From assembly GCA_029721515.1 (NCBI GenBank), contig CM056555.1, forward strand, positions 1,905,001 through 1,969,000: a stretch of 64,000 nt of DNA. The letters run 5' to 3'. The notes under the pieces were generated by a model that did not search any database, had not been told where the DNA came from, and was given only the letters and a program-made list of their open reading frames with translations. Positions 26,286 to 39,300 of the stretch are shown here, one piece after another. Source of the DNA: Synanceia verrucosa (Eukaryota; Chordata; Actinopteri; Perciformes; Synanceiidae). A program made the translations under genes and the position numbers. Position 1 is the stretch's first letter. Each line of letters opens with the position of its first letter.

Positions 26286-29200
26286 AGCGCTTGCAGTGTT
26301 GTCTATATGGACTGCAAAGAAAACACATCATGTGAATCTGCTACGCTTAGAGCTGAGAGACTTATTTTCACAGGACGAGTCCAAAAAACAGGACTTCAAG
26401 GATTCAAGGTGAATGTTGAGCAATAAAGTGTAAAAAAAATACATAAAAAGATAAAAAAAATAGATAAATAAGATCATCTTAAAGACAAATAAGGCAGCTG
26501 AAAGCCTGTACATATTCTACTTTGTAAAGTAGAGTTGTAGCCTATAAATGATGCACAAAAATGTCTAATTATTTACTCCTCACCTTGACATCAGGTTGGA
26601 AATGTACAGTTATGAGACGGGGCAGAAATGTCTTTTTGAACTGAACTTTTTGAAAATCTACCAAACTTTTGCCTCTTCACTAACTCTTCATTGATTGAAA
26701 TGATGTGCAATCCTCTCCAGTTATTTAAAAGAAAAACTAAATTTAAAGGGTCAGGAACGAAGGTCATTGTTTAATGTTGATTGAAGGGGAAAATAGACCC
26801 TAACGTCAGCTTTCTATCCTGGCACCAGCTGGGATAGAAGTCCTGCAGCGCCCAGAGCGCCATGCACCAGCAGCCATGTAAAACACAGGAAACACACAGC
26901 AGAGGAGTGCGAGTCAATTTAACCGAAAGTGGGAAAGAGAAAAAGGTCACTTGTGAGCAGAGACAAAGTGCTAATTAAGAGGAGCCAGTCCACTGCCTCC
27001 ACACAGAGGCCGTTAAAACGTCCTCATCTGTCATAAAAGCCTCGGCGTCGAGGCGTCAGAGAGCCGCTGGACTGGAACAACACAAAACCCCGAGAGCAGC
27101 GACGCCGGGGGGGACGGCGAGCTGCGAGGGAGGCGACACGCCACCATCAAATTTATTCATAAGCTACGCGTTAAGATAAATCACAGCCTTTAATAACATT
27201 AGCTCATTTTAAGCTAATGTAACGAGGGGAACTTCCTTCCAAAATGAACAAAACGCTGCAGAGCTGAACTTTAGTCTTTTAATAGAAGCTGTAGAAACAT
27301 TTCCCACTTTCCCACACTGAGCTACAGCTCAAGACCCTGAAAACATTCCTTCACAGTCATTTTTTCAAACTAAAAATCACACAAACAGCGATAGACGTCT
27401 CATAAAGAAACTCTGTCTCGTTGGGACAAACAAACAGGATTTTCACCCAGGAGGCGTCTTTGGTGGATCGCGTCGACTTATTTTTGTCAAGAAGTTTTTC
27501 CAAACCTAACAAATCATGTTTGCTGTAAAGTAGGAAATAAGAGTAAAGCCAAATATCTCCTGCCTCTACTATAAGAGAACAGCTCCCATCAAGTCTGTTC
27601 ATTCAACATTCACATGCCCACTTCACATCCCTTCCTACTGGATCTGTCACTGTTTTATCTAGAAAGTTCTCTTGGTTCTTATCTGGAGAGTTGGGTCTTG
27701 ATTAGCTCTGGTGTTAGATGGTTAGAAAAAGAGGCAATTTGGTCTTAAAAAAGTTAAACTACAAGATTTCTGAAACCTCATAAAAGCTTTGTATTTTTTA
27801 GCAATGAACTGAGTATTTTATCCCCCCCAACTTTGCTGAGCATGAAAGTGACAACATGACAAAGTGGGAAAATGCTGGAGAGCTGGTGATAAACTCAACG
27901 AGAGGCAGGTGGGGTGATTTGGGCAGGTGAGCGGCTGGTCTGGGAAGTGAAATAAAAATGACTTCTTAAAGGGATCAGTGGTGAAGGAGCAGTCAGTGAA
28001 GAGATAACGACTTTTCAAAAGGAGCTTTAAAGCAGCTAAAATGCAGTGAAATGAATCAAATAGTGATGAATTATCAGCTGAATCCTCTGACAGAGAGTTG
28101 TTGTTGTTGTTTATCAGTGTATTGTTTATTGTTCTGGTTCACTCTCACGGCTCTCATAGCATCATCTTCAGAGAAAAATCTGTAAAAAAAAAAAAAAAAA
28201 AAAACTGTACACAACCTGCGGTTCATCAGCAGACAAGTGGTGAACATAGTGGAGTATTTAGAGAAGCTAAAGAGACAAACGGTTCCCTGAGCAGGTGGTG
28301 GAGGCCAAAAACAGAGCTAAAAGAGACAAACTGCTTGCTAACAAGTTCACCAGTGAAATTCTGAGATCTTTAGGACGTATGAGTGCTGTTTTTCAGATTT
28401 TTCTGCACCACTGTGAACACATCCGAACCTCTAACGTGAACACAGGCTGACTGTGTTGTTGTGATATTGTTCTTTAACAGCACTGCTGCTTCACCTGATG
28501 CCAGATTTCCGTCTCATTCAGCGATCTGGTGTCATTTAGACAGAAAAAAACCGTTTCCAACTAAACTCTTCTGCTTCCTTTTGATGCCAGCCATCCAGAA
28601 CTGCACTCTGGGTAATTTGCCCTCGCCAGGATCTTTTCACAAACACACTGCGTTCCCTGTTTGCCTGTTTTATTTGCTTTCATTGTTGTGTGTGTGTCTT
28701 TTGTTCTGTCTTCTCCTTCTCATCTCTGCAGTTTGATTGTTTTTCGGTTTAATCGCAGCTTATTCGCGGCCCTTGTTTCCTTCCTCGTGTTGTCGTTTCA
28801 TCCTCCTCCTCCTCGTCTCGGAGGGCTTGTTTTCTGTTCGTGCCATGGCTCTTTTCATGTGTCCCTCGCCGGCAGAAATCAACGTTTAAATACACAAGAG
28901 GAGAGAAAACAAACATGCAAACAGCAGCCAGAGAACAGATGCTGAGAGGCTGCAGAGTCTGACATTGGGAAGAAAAGTGGTGGTGCAACGCCATGAAACA
29001 TCCGAACACCAAAGAGCGTGAAAGACGGATAAAGGCTCTGCCTTTAAATGTTGAAGTGTTAGAGATCTTTATATGATTTATGAGATTTTCTTGACGGTCA
29101 GAGAGGATACAGCTCAATGTGGAGGCTTAACAGTGGTTCAGTCACATGATCATTTGTCAGAAAATCAAACCCAGTGATGGTTTTGTTTTGTGAGCACCGT

Positions 29201-30230
29201 GTTTCTTGCAGTGTATCATTATTTTTTTTATTAATCTGTTTTTACTGCTCTTTTATCCTTCCTTTATTTATATTTATGCTGCTACAAGGGACTGCTGCTA
29301 AACAATGACAATACAATGACAATAAAACATTTATCCATCTGTCTATCTATCTATCTATCTATCTGCTTAATATTGCACATTCCAGCTCAGTTGCGCATGT
29401 CCAATATTGCACATTGCACTACGTCTTTGTAGAGCCTGTATTTTTTTGTCTGTTTGTATTTTTTTGTGTATGTCTTTTTCTTTTTTTATCACATTGCTGC
29501 CTTATTTGTCTTTAAGCTGATCTTTTTATTTATCTAATTTTTATCTTTTTATCTTTTTTTTACACTTATATTCATTGTGGATAGCAAAGGAAGTAAACAC
29601 ATTTCCTAACTGTTCATGTGATAATAAACCCCTTGAATATTGAATCTTAAATCTTGAATCTTGAGTCTATCTATTGCAGTCATTGGTTCGTGCACCACCT
29701 GAGCAAATAATCTGTAAATCATGTACAGGGAGAGGAACTGCAGCACTTTAAAATCCACCACTAGACTTTGTATTTTAGGGGAAAGCGCTGTGATGATCCA
29801 ACTTGAGCCTTCAGATGGTAAAAGTCAGTGTAAAGTAATATGTTAGGGAGACATTCTGGAGAGCTAAAGGTTCGTCACAGTTTGGTTTCAACGTCGCTCC
29901 TCGACTCTCCATCAGCCGTCTCAAGCTGACAATCTTATCAGAGCGTCTGCAGAAAGCACTCCAGAGGCCTGCAGAGGAAGTGAAAGCGTGAACCACACTG
30001 AGCGAACGCCACGAGACAGATAACACGACGGTTTATCAGCGAGCCAGAGGAACTGTGTTGGAAGAGGGAAAGCTAGAAGAAGAAGAGGGAGAGAGAGGCC
30101 AGGTGAGTCAGAGGTAACACCAGCAGCATTACAGAACCAGACCCATTACAGGCCAGCCGCCTCTTTCAACCGGGAGCTAAATGTGAGGAATCAGGCGATG
30201 GTGATGGAAACGATAAAAAAAGCATCCCGG
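26286..30230. other. Intergenic DNA, no gene seen
   Basis: It holds an A-run at 28183-28204 and a (CTAT)n run at about 29341-29364. Blocks at 26930-27220 and 29860-30060 are complex and non-repetitive and could be regulatory. No gene is supported. Confidence 0.45.
29215..29668 (+). mobile_element. Non-LTR retrotransposon-type 3' tails
   Basis: Two T-rich 3'-end-like segments follow each other. The first ends AATGACAATAAAAC before (CTAT)n, the second ends ATAATAAACCCCTTGAA followed by TCTTGAA/TCTTAAA repeats. A short tandem repeat after AATAAA is typical of CR1/L2-like 3' ends. No reverse transcriptase is seen here. Confidence 0.35.
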
Positions 30231-30239
30231 CATCCAGCC

Positions 30240-30720
30240 ACTGCAGAGCCACTTGACATTTCTGATGACATTTGAGTCCGTTTGAATCTCCTTCAAATTG
30301 CTGCGTTTCATCCCGACGTAAAAAAAAAACCCTTCTTATCTGTGAGATTATGCTGCCGTATTATATGTGGGTATTATGCAGCGCTAATAGTGCATGTAGA
30401 TACTCCACAAATGATACTAAAAATGCCTCACGTCACACACAGGGAGGATTTGGCCCTTCAGTAAAAAGAATACTTCCTAGTATGCAAATGCACACAAAAG
30501 AATTAGGGCTTAACAGATTTGACTCAATCAAACAATGGCGTGCGGCTCTTTTCCCAGGATGCAACTGTCCGTCCGTTTGTGGGATTAAGGCTCTGGGTTG
30601 TGACAATGAGTTGAATGAAAAAGGACAAAAGAGACACCTCCTTTATTACAGGGATATGACTATAAATGCTGCTCTTATTATGCCTGAGGAATGATTAAAG
30701 CCTGAGGAGGGAGACAGCAC
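30240..30720. promoter_or_regulatory. Candidate conserved non-coding block with POU octamer
   Basis: A 480-bp block of non-repetitive sequence, rich in TAAT-type cores, includes TATGCAAAT (POU octamer) and GGGATTA. A 140-codon plus-strand frame crosses it but has no domain, signal peptide or splice support. It is the most enhancer-like block in the 34-kb gene-free region by motif content. Confidence 0.35.
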
Positions 30721-30825
30721 AGAGGCTACGTATTGCCCCCTGTAGGACGGTCCTGATCTCTGCAGCTACGAAGGACTGGTCCACAGCTGAATGGGCTCTG
30801 TGCTTGTTTGAGGTGTTTTAGGCTG

Positions 30826-31170
30826 ATTTTGTACTATGACTCTGAAAACAGTGAATAGCTCAAATGAAAGAATAGACTCTCTATTTCATCATGAAAAAAA
30901 TGTTTGTTTTTACCTTGTTCCATTCTTGTTTTATCAGAGGTAGAGTAGAGGACACTTTCACCAAAATCACCACTTTTTGTTTTACTCTCTAATCTCGATC
31001 GTCTCCACTTCCTGTTTTAATCTCTGTGGTGTATACTGTCTCTTTATGCTCTGACTACATCTCCCAGAAGCCCCAACATTACTCACAGGCTGCAGGAGAC
31101 CATGATCGGCAATCCAATCTGAAAGACACTTTGACGTATTATTGCATCGATGGCACTCAAGCTTTTTAAA
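30826..31170 (-). mobile_element. piggyBac-like MITE, copy 5
   Basis: Reverse-strand copy from TTTGTACTATGACTCTG to GATGGCACTCAAG. It retains ACTACATCTCCCAGAAGCCC and the CGATCGTCTCCACTTCCTG stretch. Ends are slightly truncated. Confidence 0.6.
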
Positions 31171-31385
31171 TGATGTCGAAATATGAGTTAACTAGATGAT
31201 GCCACTGATTACAAGAGACTAAACGAGATTAAAGCCAAGGGATTAAAATCCACAGGGTTCATCTTCTGGGGAGAATGAATGGAAAACCCAAACCAGGGAG
31301 TCAAATACAGAGGCTTTGTCGAGGCACCAGCTGAGAAAAGAGAAAAGAGCATCAGAGAAAGACACAAACTGGACAACAAACAGCA

Positions 31386-31910
31386 ACATTTCTACTTCCT
31401 GTTAGCTGGCTCAAGAGTCCATGGCTTTCTACTTCCTGTTAGCTGGCTCAGGTGTCCATGGCTTTCTACTTCCTGTTAGCTGGCTCAAGAGTCCATGGCT
31501 TTCTACTTCCTGTTAGCTGGCTCAAGAGTCCATGGCTTTCTACTTCCTGTTAGCTGGCTCAGGTGTCCATGGCTTTCTACTTCCTGTTAGCTGGCTCAGG
31601 TGTCCATGGCTTTCTACTTCCTGTTAGCTGGCTCAGGTGTCCATGGCTTTCTACTTCCTGTTAGCTGGCTCAGGTGTCCATGGCTTTCTACTTCCTGTTA
31701 GCTGGCTCAAGAGTCCATGGCTTTCTACTTCCTGTTAGCTGGCTCAGGTGTCCATGGCTTTCTACTTCCTGTTAGCTGGCTCAGGTGTCCATGGCTTTCT
31801 ACTTCCTGTTAGCTGGCTCAGGTGTCCATGGCTTTCTACTTCCTGTTAGCTGGCTCAGGTGTCCATGGCTTTCTACTTCCTGTTAGCTGGCTCAGGAGTC
31901 CATGGCTCAC
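31386..31910 (+). repeat. Minisatellite of about fourteen 37-bp units
   Basis: The unit contains TTCTACTTCCTGTTAGCTGG and GTCCATGGC and recurs every 37 bp with very little divergence. Two variants alternate irregularly: CTCAAGAGTCC and CTCAGGTGTCC. Confidence 0.95.
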
Positions 31911-34160
31911 TCCCAAACCCCCCTACACCCTAGCACAAGGGTGGAGGACGAATGGACCGTTGAGCCCTTAAATAGCGAGTCTGCATCGATGCACGATAAC
32001 AGCGGCTTTAGCAGGAAGATCTGAGTCAATTTTCTGGATATTTTGAATATTTTGGTGACCCTTTGGTGCCATGTTTACTTCCTGTCAGCTGCAACAGGAA
32101 GTAAACTAATAACCTGGGACATATTTAGAGCGTTTAAAACTGTGAAATGGTCTAAATATGGCAGATTAGTGATGTCACAAATGAACAGAAATCCTGTTTT
32201 AAATGCTCAGATTGTGAATATGTGTGGATTGAGAAGTCTTGTTGCTTTCACAGTTTTTATACAGCACTTAAATCTGCTTCATAAGGCCTAAAAGACGTGA
32301 AAATATCACTTCTTTATAATATGGGACCGAAACAAAAAAGATGAGTTGACATTTTGAGAAATGGGTCTCGTAGCATCTGAAGGACTGAAGGCGGCCGGTC
32401 GGCCCTCACCTTCATATCTTCTTATCAGGCTGAGCAGCTCCTCCACCAGACCAGCGGCTCACCGGCCAATCAAACTTCACACAGTTCGGCTAATAGAAAA
32501 GAAATTGCTGGGGAGTCAATTCGAACACGCGAGGAGGAACCGGACTCTGATTCCCCTGATATAAGGGAGCCCATAACGCTCAGACCAGGTCATTAAACAC
32601 TGGTGGATTACTGAGCGGATCATCCTGATGGGAAATGCAAGGTCAGCGTTTGTCAGCTGTTTGGCCACAAATAGACACAGTGGAAACCATACTGTGTTTT
32701 AACACATTAAAACTGAATATAACTGTAACAGGATCAAAATAAATTAAACCTCAAAAAAATCTGTTGTGAAAAAAAAACAGTGATGAGTGAAGAATATTTA
32801 CGTTTCTGTGGGAGAAAGCTCAGAAAAATCAGTCAAACGTTGCTTTATCTTTGAGTATCATTCATGTTCTGTGTGAAAGTAAGGGAAAATATCTTTTATT
32901 TCTGCACACGAGGTGTAATTCCCGGCCTCAGTTTAATGAAATCGTCCCCACATTTCGGTAAATTTGTGCACAAGAGTGTGAATCAGTGTGTTAGTAAGGA
33001 GAGAAATACAGAGTTGAACCAAAAACTACAGGGTTTGTAGAGTTAAAATGAAACTGAAAGTTTTGAACGTTGTTTTAAAATAACCACAGAACACCTAGCT
33101 GCACATCAGATATGTCGAGTTTTTAAACTGAGGCAATGGATTATATGTCAGCTGTGCAGATTAGTAAATTGTGGCCTATATATAAAAAATAAATATATTA
33201 TATAAATAAGAGTTTGAAGGTACTAGGTTTGGGTCTTTGGGTGTGTTTAGCAAGAAGGAAGGACTGAGCGCTCTGTAATAAAGCAGAGAAAGGTCAGCAG
33301 ACTCCCCATGTGACGGCACGCCGCCCTGGATTAGCTGCTCTAAGCCTATTAAAGTGGTTTGGTCGAGGTGGGCCGGTGCAGACTACACTCCACTCTGTCC
33401 ACGGTGCAGCAGGGTGGCCCGTCTAAAACATAGAGGTCACAGGTCCACGACGAGTCCAGATGTCCTGCTGGAGGGCCCTCGAGCCAGAGGGTCGCTCTGG
33501 ATGATTGGAATTATGATCATTCATGAGTATAAAAGGTCCCGTAGCGTAAAAGTGAGGGTTTTTTTTTTGTGAATTTAAACACTCCACCGTCTGGATTTCT
33601 GTCCCTTTGTGACATCACTAATCTACAGCATTTAGACCATTTCGCTGTTTTTAAACACTCCAAATGTGTCGCAGCTTATTTCCTGTTGCAGCTGACAGGA
33701 AGTACACATGGACCCAAGCTGTTGCTTAGCAACACAGTTAAGCTGCATTGATGTAAACACAGGCGTATTCATTGGACATGTTGTGTTGTCTTGTGTTCTT
33801 GGAACATTTCTGCACGTAAATACAAAATAAAAGGATGGAGCTGAATATGAGCAACAACATGGGGCCTTTAAAAGCAGAACAGTGGAATCAACACTAAGAA
33901 AACGATCAGATGTGGGACACAATATTTACATATTAAAAAATGATTTAAAAAAAAAAATTGTATTACAACACAATGTCATGTGATCGACTGCAGTCCAGAT
34001 TTTTCCAGGGGTGGTTTTTGTGATTAATTCAACTACTACAATAATGTCATGTCGTCATTTTGCTGATTTGTTACTGATGTTTTGCTAAATTTCATAACTT
34101 AATAAAAAACAATAAGAAAGAAAAAGTCAACATAATAAGGAAATGCTCTTTTGCTGTGAC
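31911..34160. other. Intergenic DNA, no gene seen
   Basis: Blocks at 32340-32580 and 33240-33560 are non-repetitive and carry GGATTAG and GCTAATAG cores, possibly regulatory. No coding frame has splice context. Confidence 0.4.
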
Positions 34161-34166
34161 TTTAAT
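34161..34166 (-). terminator. Poly(A) signal of the CUB/SEA/EGF gene
   Basis: ATTAAA on the minus strand about 80 bp after the stop codon at 34247. Confidence 0.5.
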
Positions 34167-34246
34167 TCAACAGATTACAAGCAACAGTAAAGTAAACTAA
34201 ATGAAAATAAATAATAAAAATAATCATAAGCTGCTAGCGGTCTCGG

Positions 34247-36270
34247 TCACATCTTCCCGCCCTCCTCTGGCGGCAGCAGAGCGCTGAAGCGAAGCAGCGG
34301 CAGGTCGACGGCCGGGCAGCGCTCCTTCACCGGAGGCCAGCCCTCCCTGAAGCCCCGGGCCGGCGGGGGTGGGGGGGGCAGGTCGGAGTCAGCAGGGGAG
34401 TAGTCGTCATCGTGGAGGTGGTGGTTGTTGTTGTTTGAGTCCGGAGGAGAGACGCTGCTGTGGCACCGGACCAGGAACGCCCCCCGGTGGTGGCGGTGGT
34501 AGAGCAGGCCGGCCGCCGCCAGCAGCATCAGGACGAGGGAGCTGAGCAGGAAGAAAAGCACGTAGACGCCTTTAGTCTCCGCCGACAGGCCCGAGCTGCA
34601 ACCTGCAGGCCAACAACAGGAAGTCAGCCGCCGTTCACCTCCACCTTTTACAGTGTTCATGTTAAATTAAGAGGAGAGTCCTGCCGACCTGCAGCCTTCA
34701 CGTCAACGCACACGGTCCCTCCTGAACCCAGGCGGGATTTGTCCTGGAAACCCGACCTGCAGCGACACGAGTACGAACCCAACTCGTTCACGCAGTCGGC
34801 GTTAACGTCACACAGCAGCAGCTGAGTCCCACACTCATTGACATCTGAAACACAGAGACCACAAACCAGACATGAGCTCCACCTCAAAGAAGCACAGTAA
34901 AATCCTGCTTTTACACCAACGAACGAGGAACAAGAGAACCTGACGGTTTGTCCGCCGTCAACGGAAACAAGGTTCCAAAAAGATACCTGATACAAGTTGG
35001 ACTGGATGAACCAACCAAGAGTGAAAACATCTTTCCATCCCTGCTGTTCTTTAAACACTCCGATAGCTGTGATATAACTGATGCTAATGCAGCTACGCTA
35101 ACCTCTTCTGGAGCCACCATTATTTAGAACGAACAGCAGAACAACAAAATCTGACCTGGAGGAAACAAACACTTTACTTGAAACCTGACATGATGAATTT
35201 TCATCCTTCAGCCAGGCTTCATTAAAGTCTGGCCTGTTTTTCTAATTTAGGACTTACATGTTTTACTCAAGTAGCATTTTTGAATGCTGGACTTTAACTT
35301 GTGACGTACTTATACAAGTACGTAAGTACTAATATTTCCACTGGAGGTTTGAGTCCTGCTGTACCTGCAATCGACACCGACATGATGACGGCTTTCCTGT
35401 GGTTTCCTCTGACGTGGACACTTCTGGCGATGAGGCCCTGCAGGCCGGAGTGGACGACCCTGTGGACCGGCAGACCTCCAGGACCCGGCAGACCTCCAGG
35501 ACCCTGTCCGATCTGCAGCCAGAGGATGTACAGCACTCCTCTGCTCAGCCTGCACAGGAAGCATCAGCAGCAGCAGAAACATTAGTGAAAGTTTGCACTC
35601 TATCATATTTTCGTGAGGCCACCATCCACCAACCTTTTTATTCTTTTAGGAGTCACGGACAGCGGTGTGTGCAGAGCCTTCAGCTGCTCACCGATCTGCA
35701 GAAACAACAACTTGACTCTTTTCATTCTAATCATCAGAAGAAAAACCTGCAACACAAAGATCCTTCAGCCTATTTTCCTTTGCTGCCATCAAACGCACCA
35801 AAGCCTTCAATGAGTGCAGCAGCGACTTGGACAGGTTATCCCAGGACTCGTCCACATCCTGACTGAAGTTCACTTCAACGGCCGCTTCAAACAGGTGATC
35901 TGTGAGGGAGTGAAGACGAGAGTGTGGTGTGAGAGGAAAAACTGCAAGCAAGTGGACAAGCAGAGCAAATTAACTACAGAGACACAACAAAGAGCAAAAA
36001 TTCAAAGAATCAACCAAAATGCATTTCAAAATAACTCATATTTATGTGTTGAGAGAGTGCTGCAACTCTCTCATAATGTAATGTGCAATATTTTGAGACA
36101 GATATATACATATACACACTGTTCTCATCTATTAATGTGCAATATCACTTCTTTTCATTTATAACACCGTATTACCTTTATCACACCACTCTATTTGCTG
36201 TGTTCAATAATTTTTGTCCACTTATTTTAGTCACTTATATTGCATATATGATGATTAGTTATTCACTTAT

Positions 36271-36313
<43 letters not shown>

Positions 36314-39300
36314 ATAAAATGGCTTAGCTTTTTCCACTCTTTGTTGTTTTTTCCACTGATATTATTTTTCCCCCCCATAGGCCATTATTGTAATGTTGCA
36401 CTGTCCATTTTGCTGCTGTAACGATGCAAACTTCCCCGTTTGTTGGAAGAATAAATGATTATCTTATCTTAAAACACATAAAGCATCACTTTAAATAGTG
36501 TGTTCACCAGAAATGTGCTCATAAGATTATTAAAACAAGTCATTAAGGATCACTCATGAGTCCAATACTCACCACCAGGAAGATGTGGAAGTTCAGAGTG
36601 GTTTCTAACGTTGACTACAAGAAAAAAAGAGATTTAGATGTTTAATGACAGTGACAGCAGCTCATCTGAAACATCTGGAAACATCTGGGTGGGACTCACA
36701 GTTCCCTCTGTGGTCCGACAGCGGCTCCACCATGTTGGGGTGGGGATGAGTCTGCTGGGTCTCTTCTGCTTCTGGTGCTTCAGACGGGACAGGAGGCTCC
36801 GTCCTGTTCCCACCCTCTGCAGATATGTCCACCTCTGCACCAGCAGCTTCCTCCACAGTTTGTACTGCTGCTTGGCTGCTGCTGGTGGGTTCAAGCTCCT
36901 GGTTCTGACTGTCCGGTTGCTGTGGAGACGCAGGAGGGACGGCTGAGTCCGACCAGCCTGGAGGGCTTTGAGCTGCACCTCTTCCCGATCGAGAGGTCCC
37001 CTGTGTGGACGCTGGCGCCGTGGGTCCAGCTGTGGACGAGGACACCAGGCTGAAGGTCTCAGAGGACGGATAGAGGTTTTCATTCCCCTGAGCAGAGACA
37101 GAGGATGAAAGAAATACTTTCTAAATACTGGCTGGAAAAAGCAGAAATCCACTACAGGAAATATCATTTTTGGCAACATTATCACAGACTCTAGTTTGCT
37201 GAATTATCAGAGGCTCTTTCTGTCTTTATATCGTGAGGTGTTGTCACCACTAGAAGACACCAAAGTGTCAACCAAAGGAGCATAATGATGTGGGTAAAAG
37301 TCAAAAATAAAAATAAACCAACTGCGTGCTTCATTTGGTTTTCTTTCTGTTTGACTGCGAAAAAAAATGTTTGGCATAAATTATAAAAAGGGCGCAGATC
37401 AAAACAGTCAAAGACATTATTGATGTCCAGCAAAAAAAAAAAAAAAAAACAGGAGTTGATTTAATACAGGAAACAGGTCAACTGTGCTGCTCACTGTCAG
37501 TCAACAGTTTGAGAAACCATTTCAATCTAAAATAGGATATTTTACTAAGTCTATTAAGAAATTTGTGTAGGCTACTGTAGTTACACAACCTCACCTCTAG
37601 ATGTCTCCAGATCTGACATACTGCACCTTTAAGTAGCTACTTGAATAAATGTGAGTTATATTCACCACTGCAGTATGACACCTTTCAAATCCTCATCATT
37701 TACATAAAAATATCTCTATAACAGCTTTAAAGAGGCATCAGCTGGATGTGAAGGCAGCCAGCAGTGGGCTCCTGCTGGACCTGTGGGTTTTATTCCCACC
37801 TGTTCGTTAGCTGTCGTGAATGAAGGTCGATCATAATGATCAGTGGTAGGTGGAGACGGGCGCTCCGTCTGCTCAACAACAAGCTTGTTGAAGTCCATGA
37901 GTCCAGGAGCTGGTTTTGACTCTGGGAGGCCCTCCTGTGGGTTGTAAACCACCGGCGGTCCGAACGCCTGGTAGCGTCCGTAGAAGCCCCTGTAGGGTGG
38001 ACTGGGCCAGCCGCCGATCAGCAGCACCACGTACACGGTGTTGGAAGAGGAGGTGAACTTTGCCTCTCGCCAGCACTTCTGCAGGACCCTGTGACCCCTG
38101 AAACGCCCGGCGGGCTCGTCCACGTGGATCTGGTCCTCTTTGAGGCGGCAGGTGTCATCGGGGGTCAGGTCCTCCAGGTGGAGATGGATCCTCTTTGCAG
38201 GATCCACCTGGATGGTCCAGTTGCACCACAGAGGAGGGTTGGAGCACAGGTAGTCCGGGGAGAAGAACTCGCCGGTGTCGCCATGCAGCAGCTGGTGGCA
38301 GCTCCGCAGGGCGAAGAAGGCGCCGCCGTCGCCTCCCTGTCCATCTGAGGGGACAGAGCCACATGTTTCACCTCATTACAAACTCCAGTCTGGTTTAGAA
38401 AGGACCACCAAGCAGTTCCTACAGAGCCTCAACGTTTAGGTCGCAACCCTCCAGGTGGTTTTCATTTCATCACTGCATGAAAATCAGTTCATAGAGACTT
38501 TAGTTCACTTTATGCTCTTAATTTAAGAGTTACTGGACAGTTAAGAAACAGGGACTGGTTTTAAAACCCTCTTATGTTTTAGGATTTAAGTGTGAAAGTT
38601 TTACATTTTGCAGGCAGGAAATAATCCCATTTTCTATAATTTTATGATCTGAGTTTTCTTAAAAAGAAAAGTTTTCTTAGTGTCAACAACAAAAAGTTAG
38701 TCAATACTTCCCAAATGTGACCCTCTCTGCGGCTCTCAGGTCAAAGCCCATTGGTCCCGACTGAAAATGAAAGGAATTAAAAAAAAAAAAAAAATCTGAA
38801 AGGTATGTATGGAATATGGTTTGATTTTATACGATAACTTTGACTTTCTAATCTAACAAACAGGAGGAGACACAGTAGTGCTTTTGTTGGGGACTATTTT
38901 CAGTGGCGGATTAATCCATAGTGAGGTCATTTAAGTGTTTTTAATATTTATTTCTAAATGGAGTTCTATGGCAGAGAGAAAGAAGATATGTCAGGCTTTG
39001 ATTGACACACAATACTAGTTCGTTAGTGGATACACTCACTGTTAGTTTTGGTCTTTTCATGAGATTCATTGATAAAAGGCCACATAATGAATATCACCAG
39101 TGTGAAAGCATTTACTAAGAATAAAGCAAATTCATAAAACGCACTGGAGTGCAGACATAATCATTACATCATAGAGGTAAATAAGACATAATTAAACACT
39201 TCAGACACTTAACCTGACTTAACTTTTAACAATCTGACATATTTGTTTGAGAAAGAACATAAACTGAATTAATCTAATGAAACAGAATAAAAGACTTTTA

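Noticed and set aside
30272..30694. 140-codon plus-strand frame
   Set aside because: Runs through a block with enhancer-like motif content; no protein-like features.
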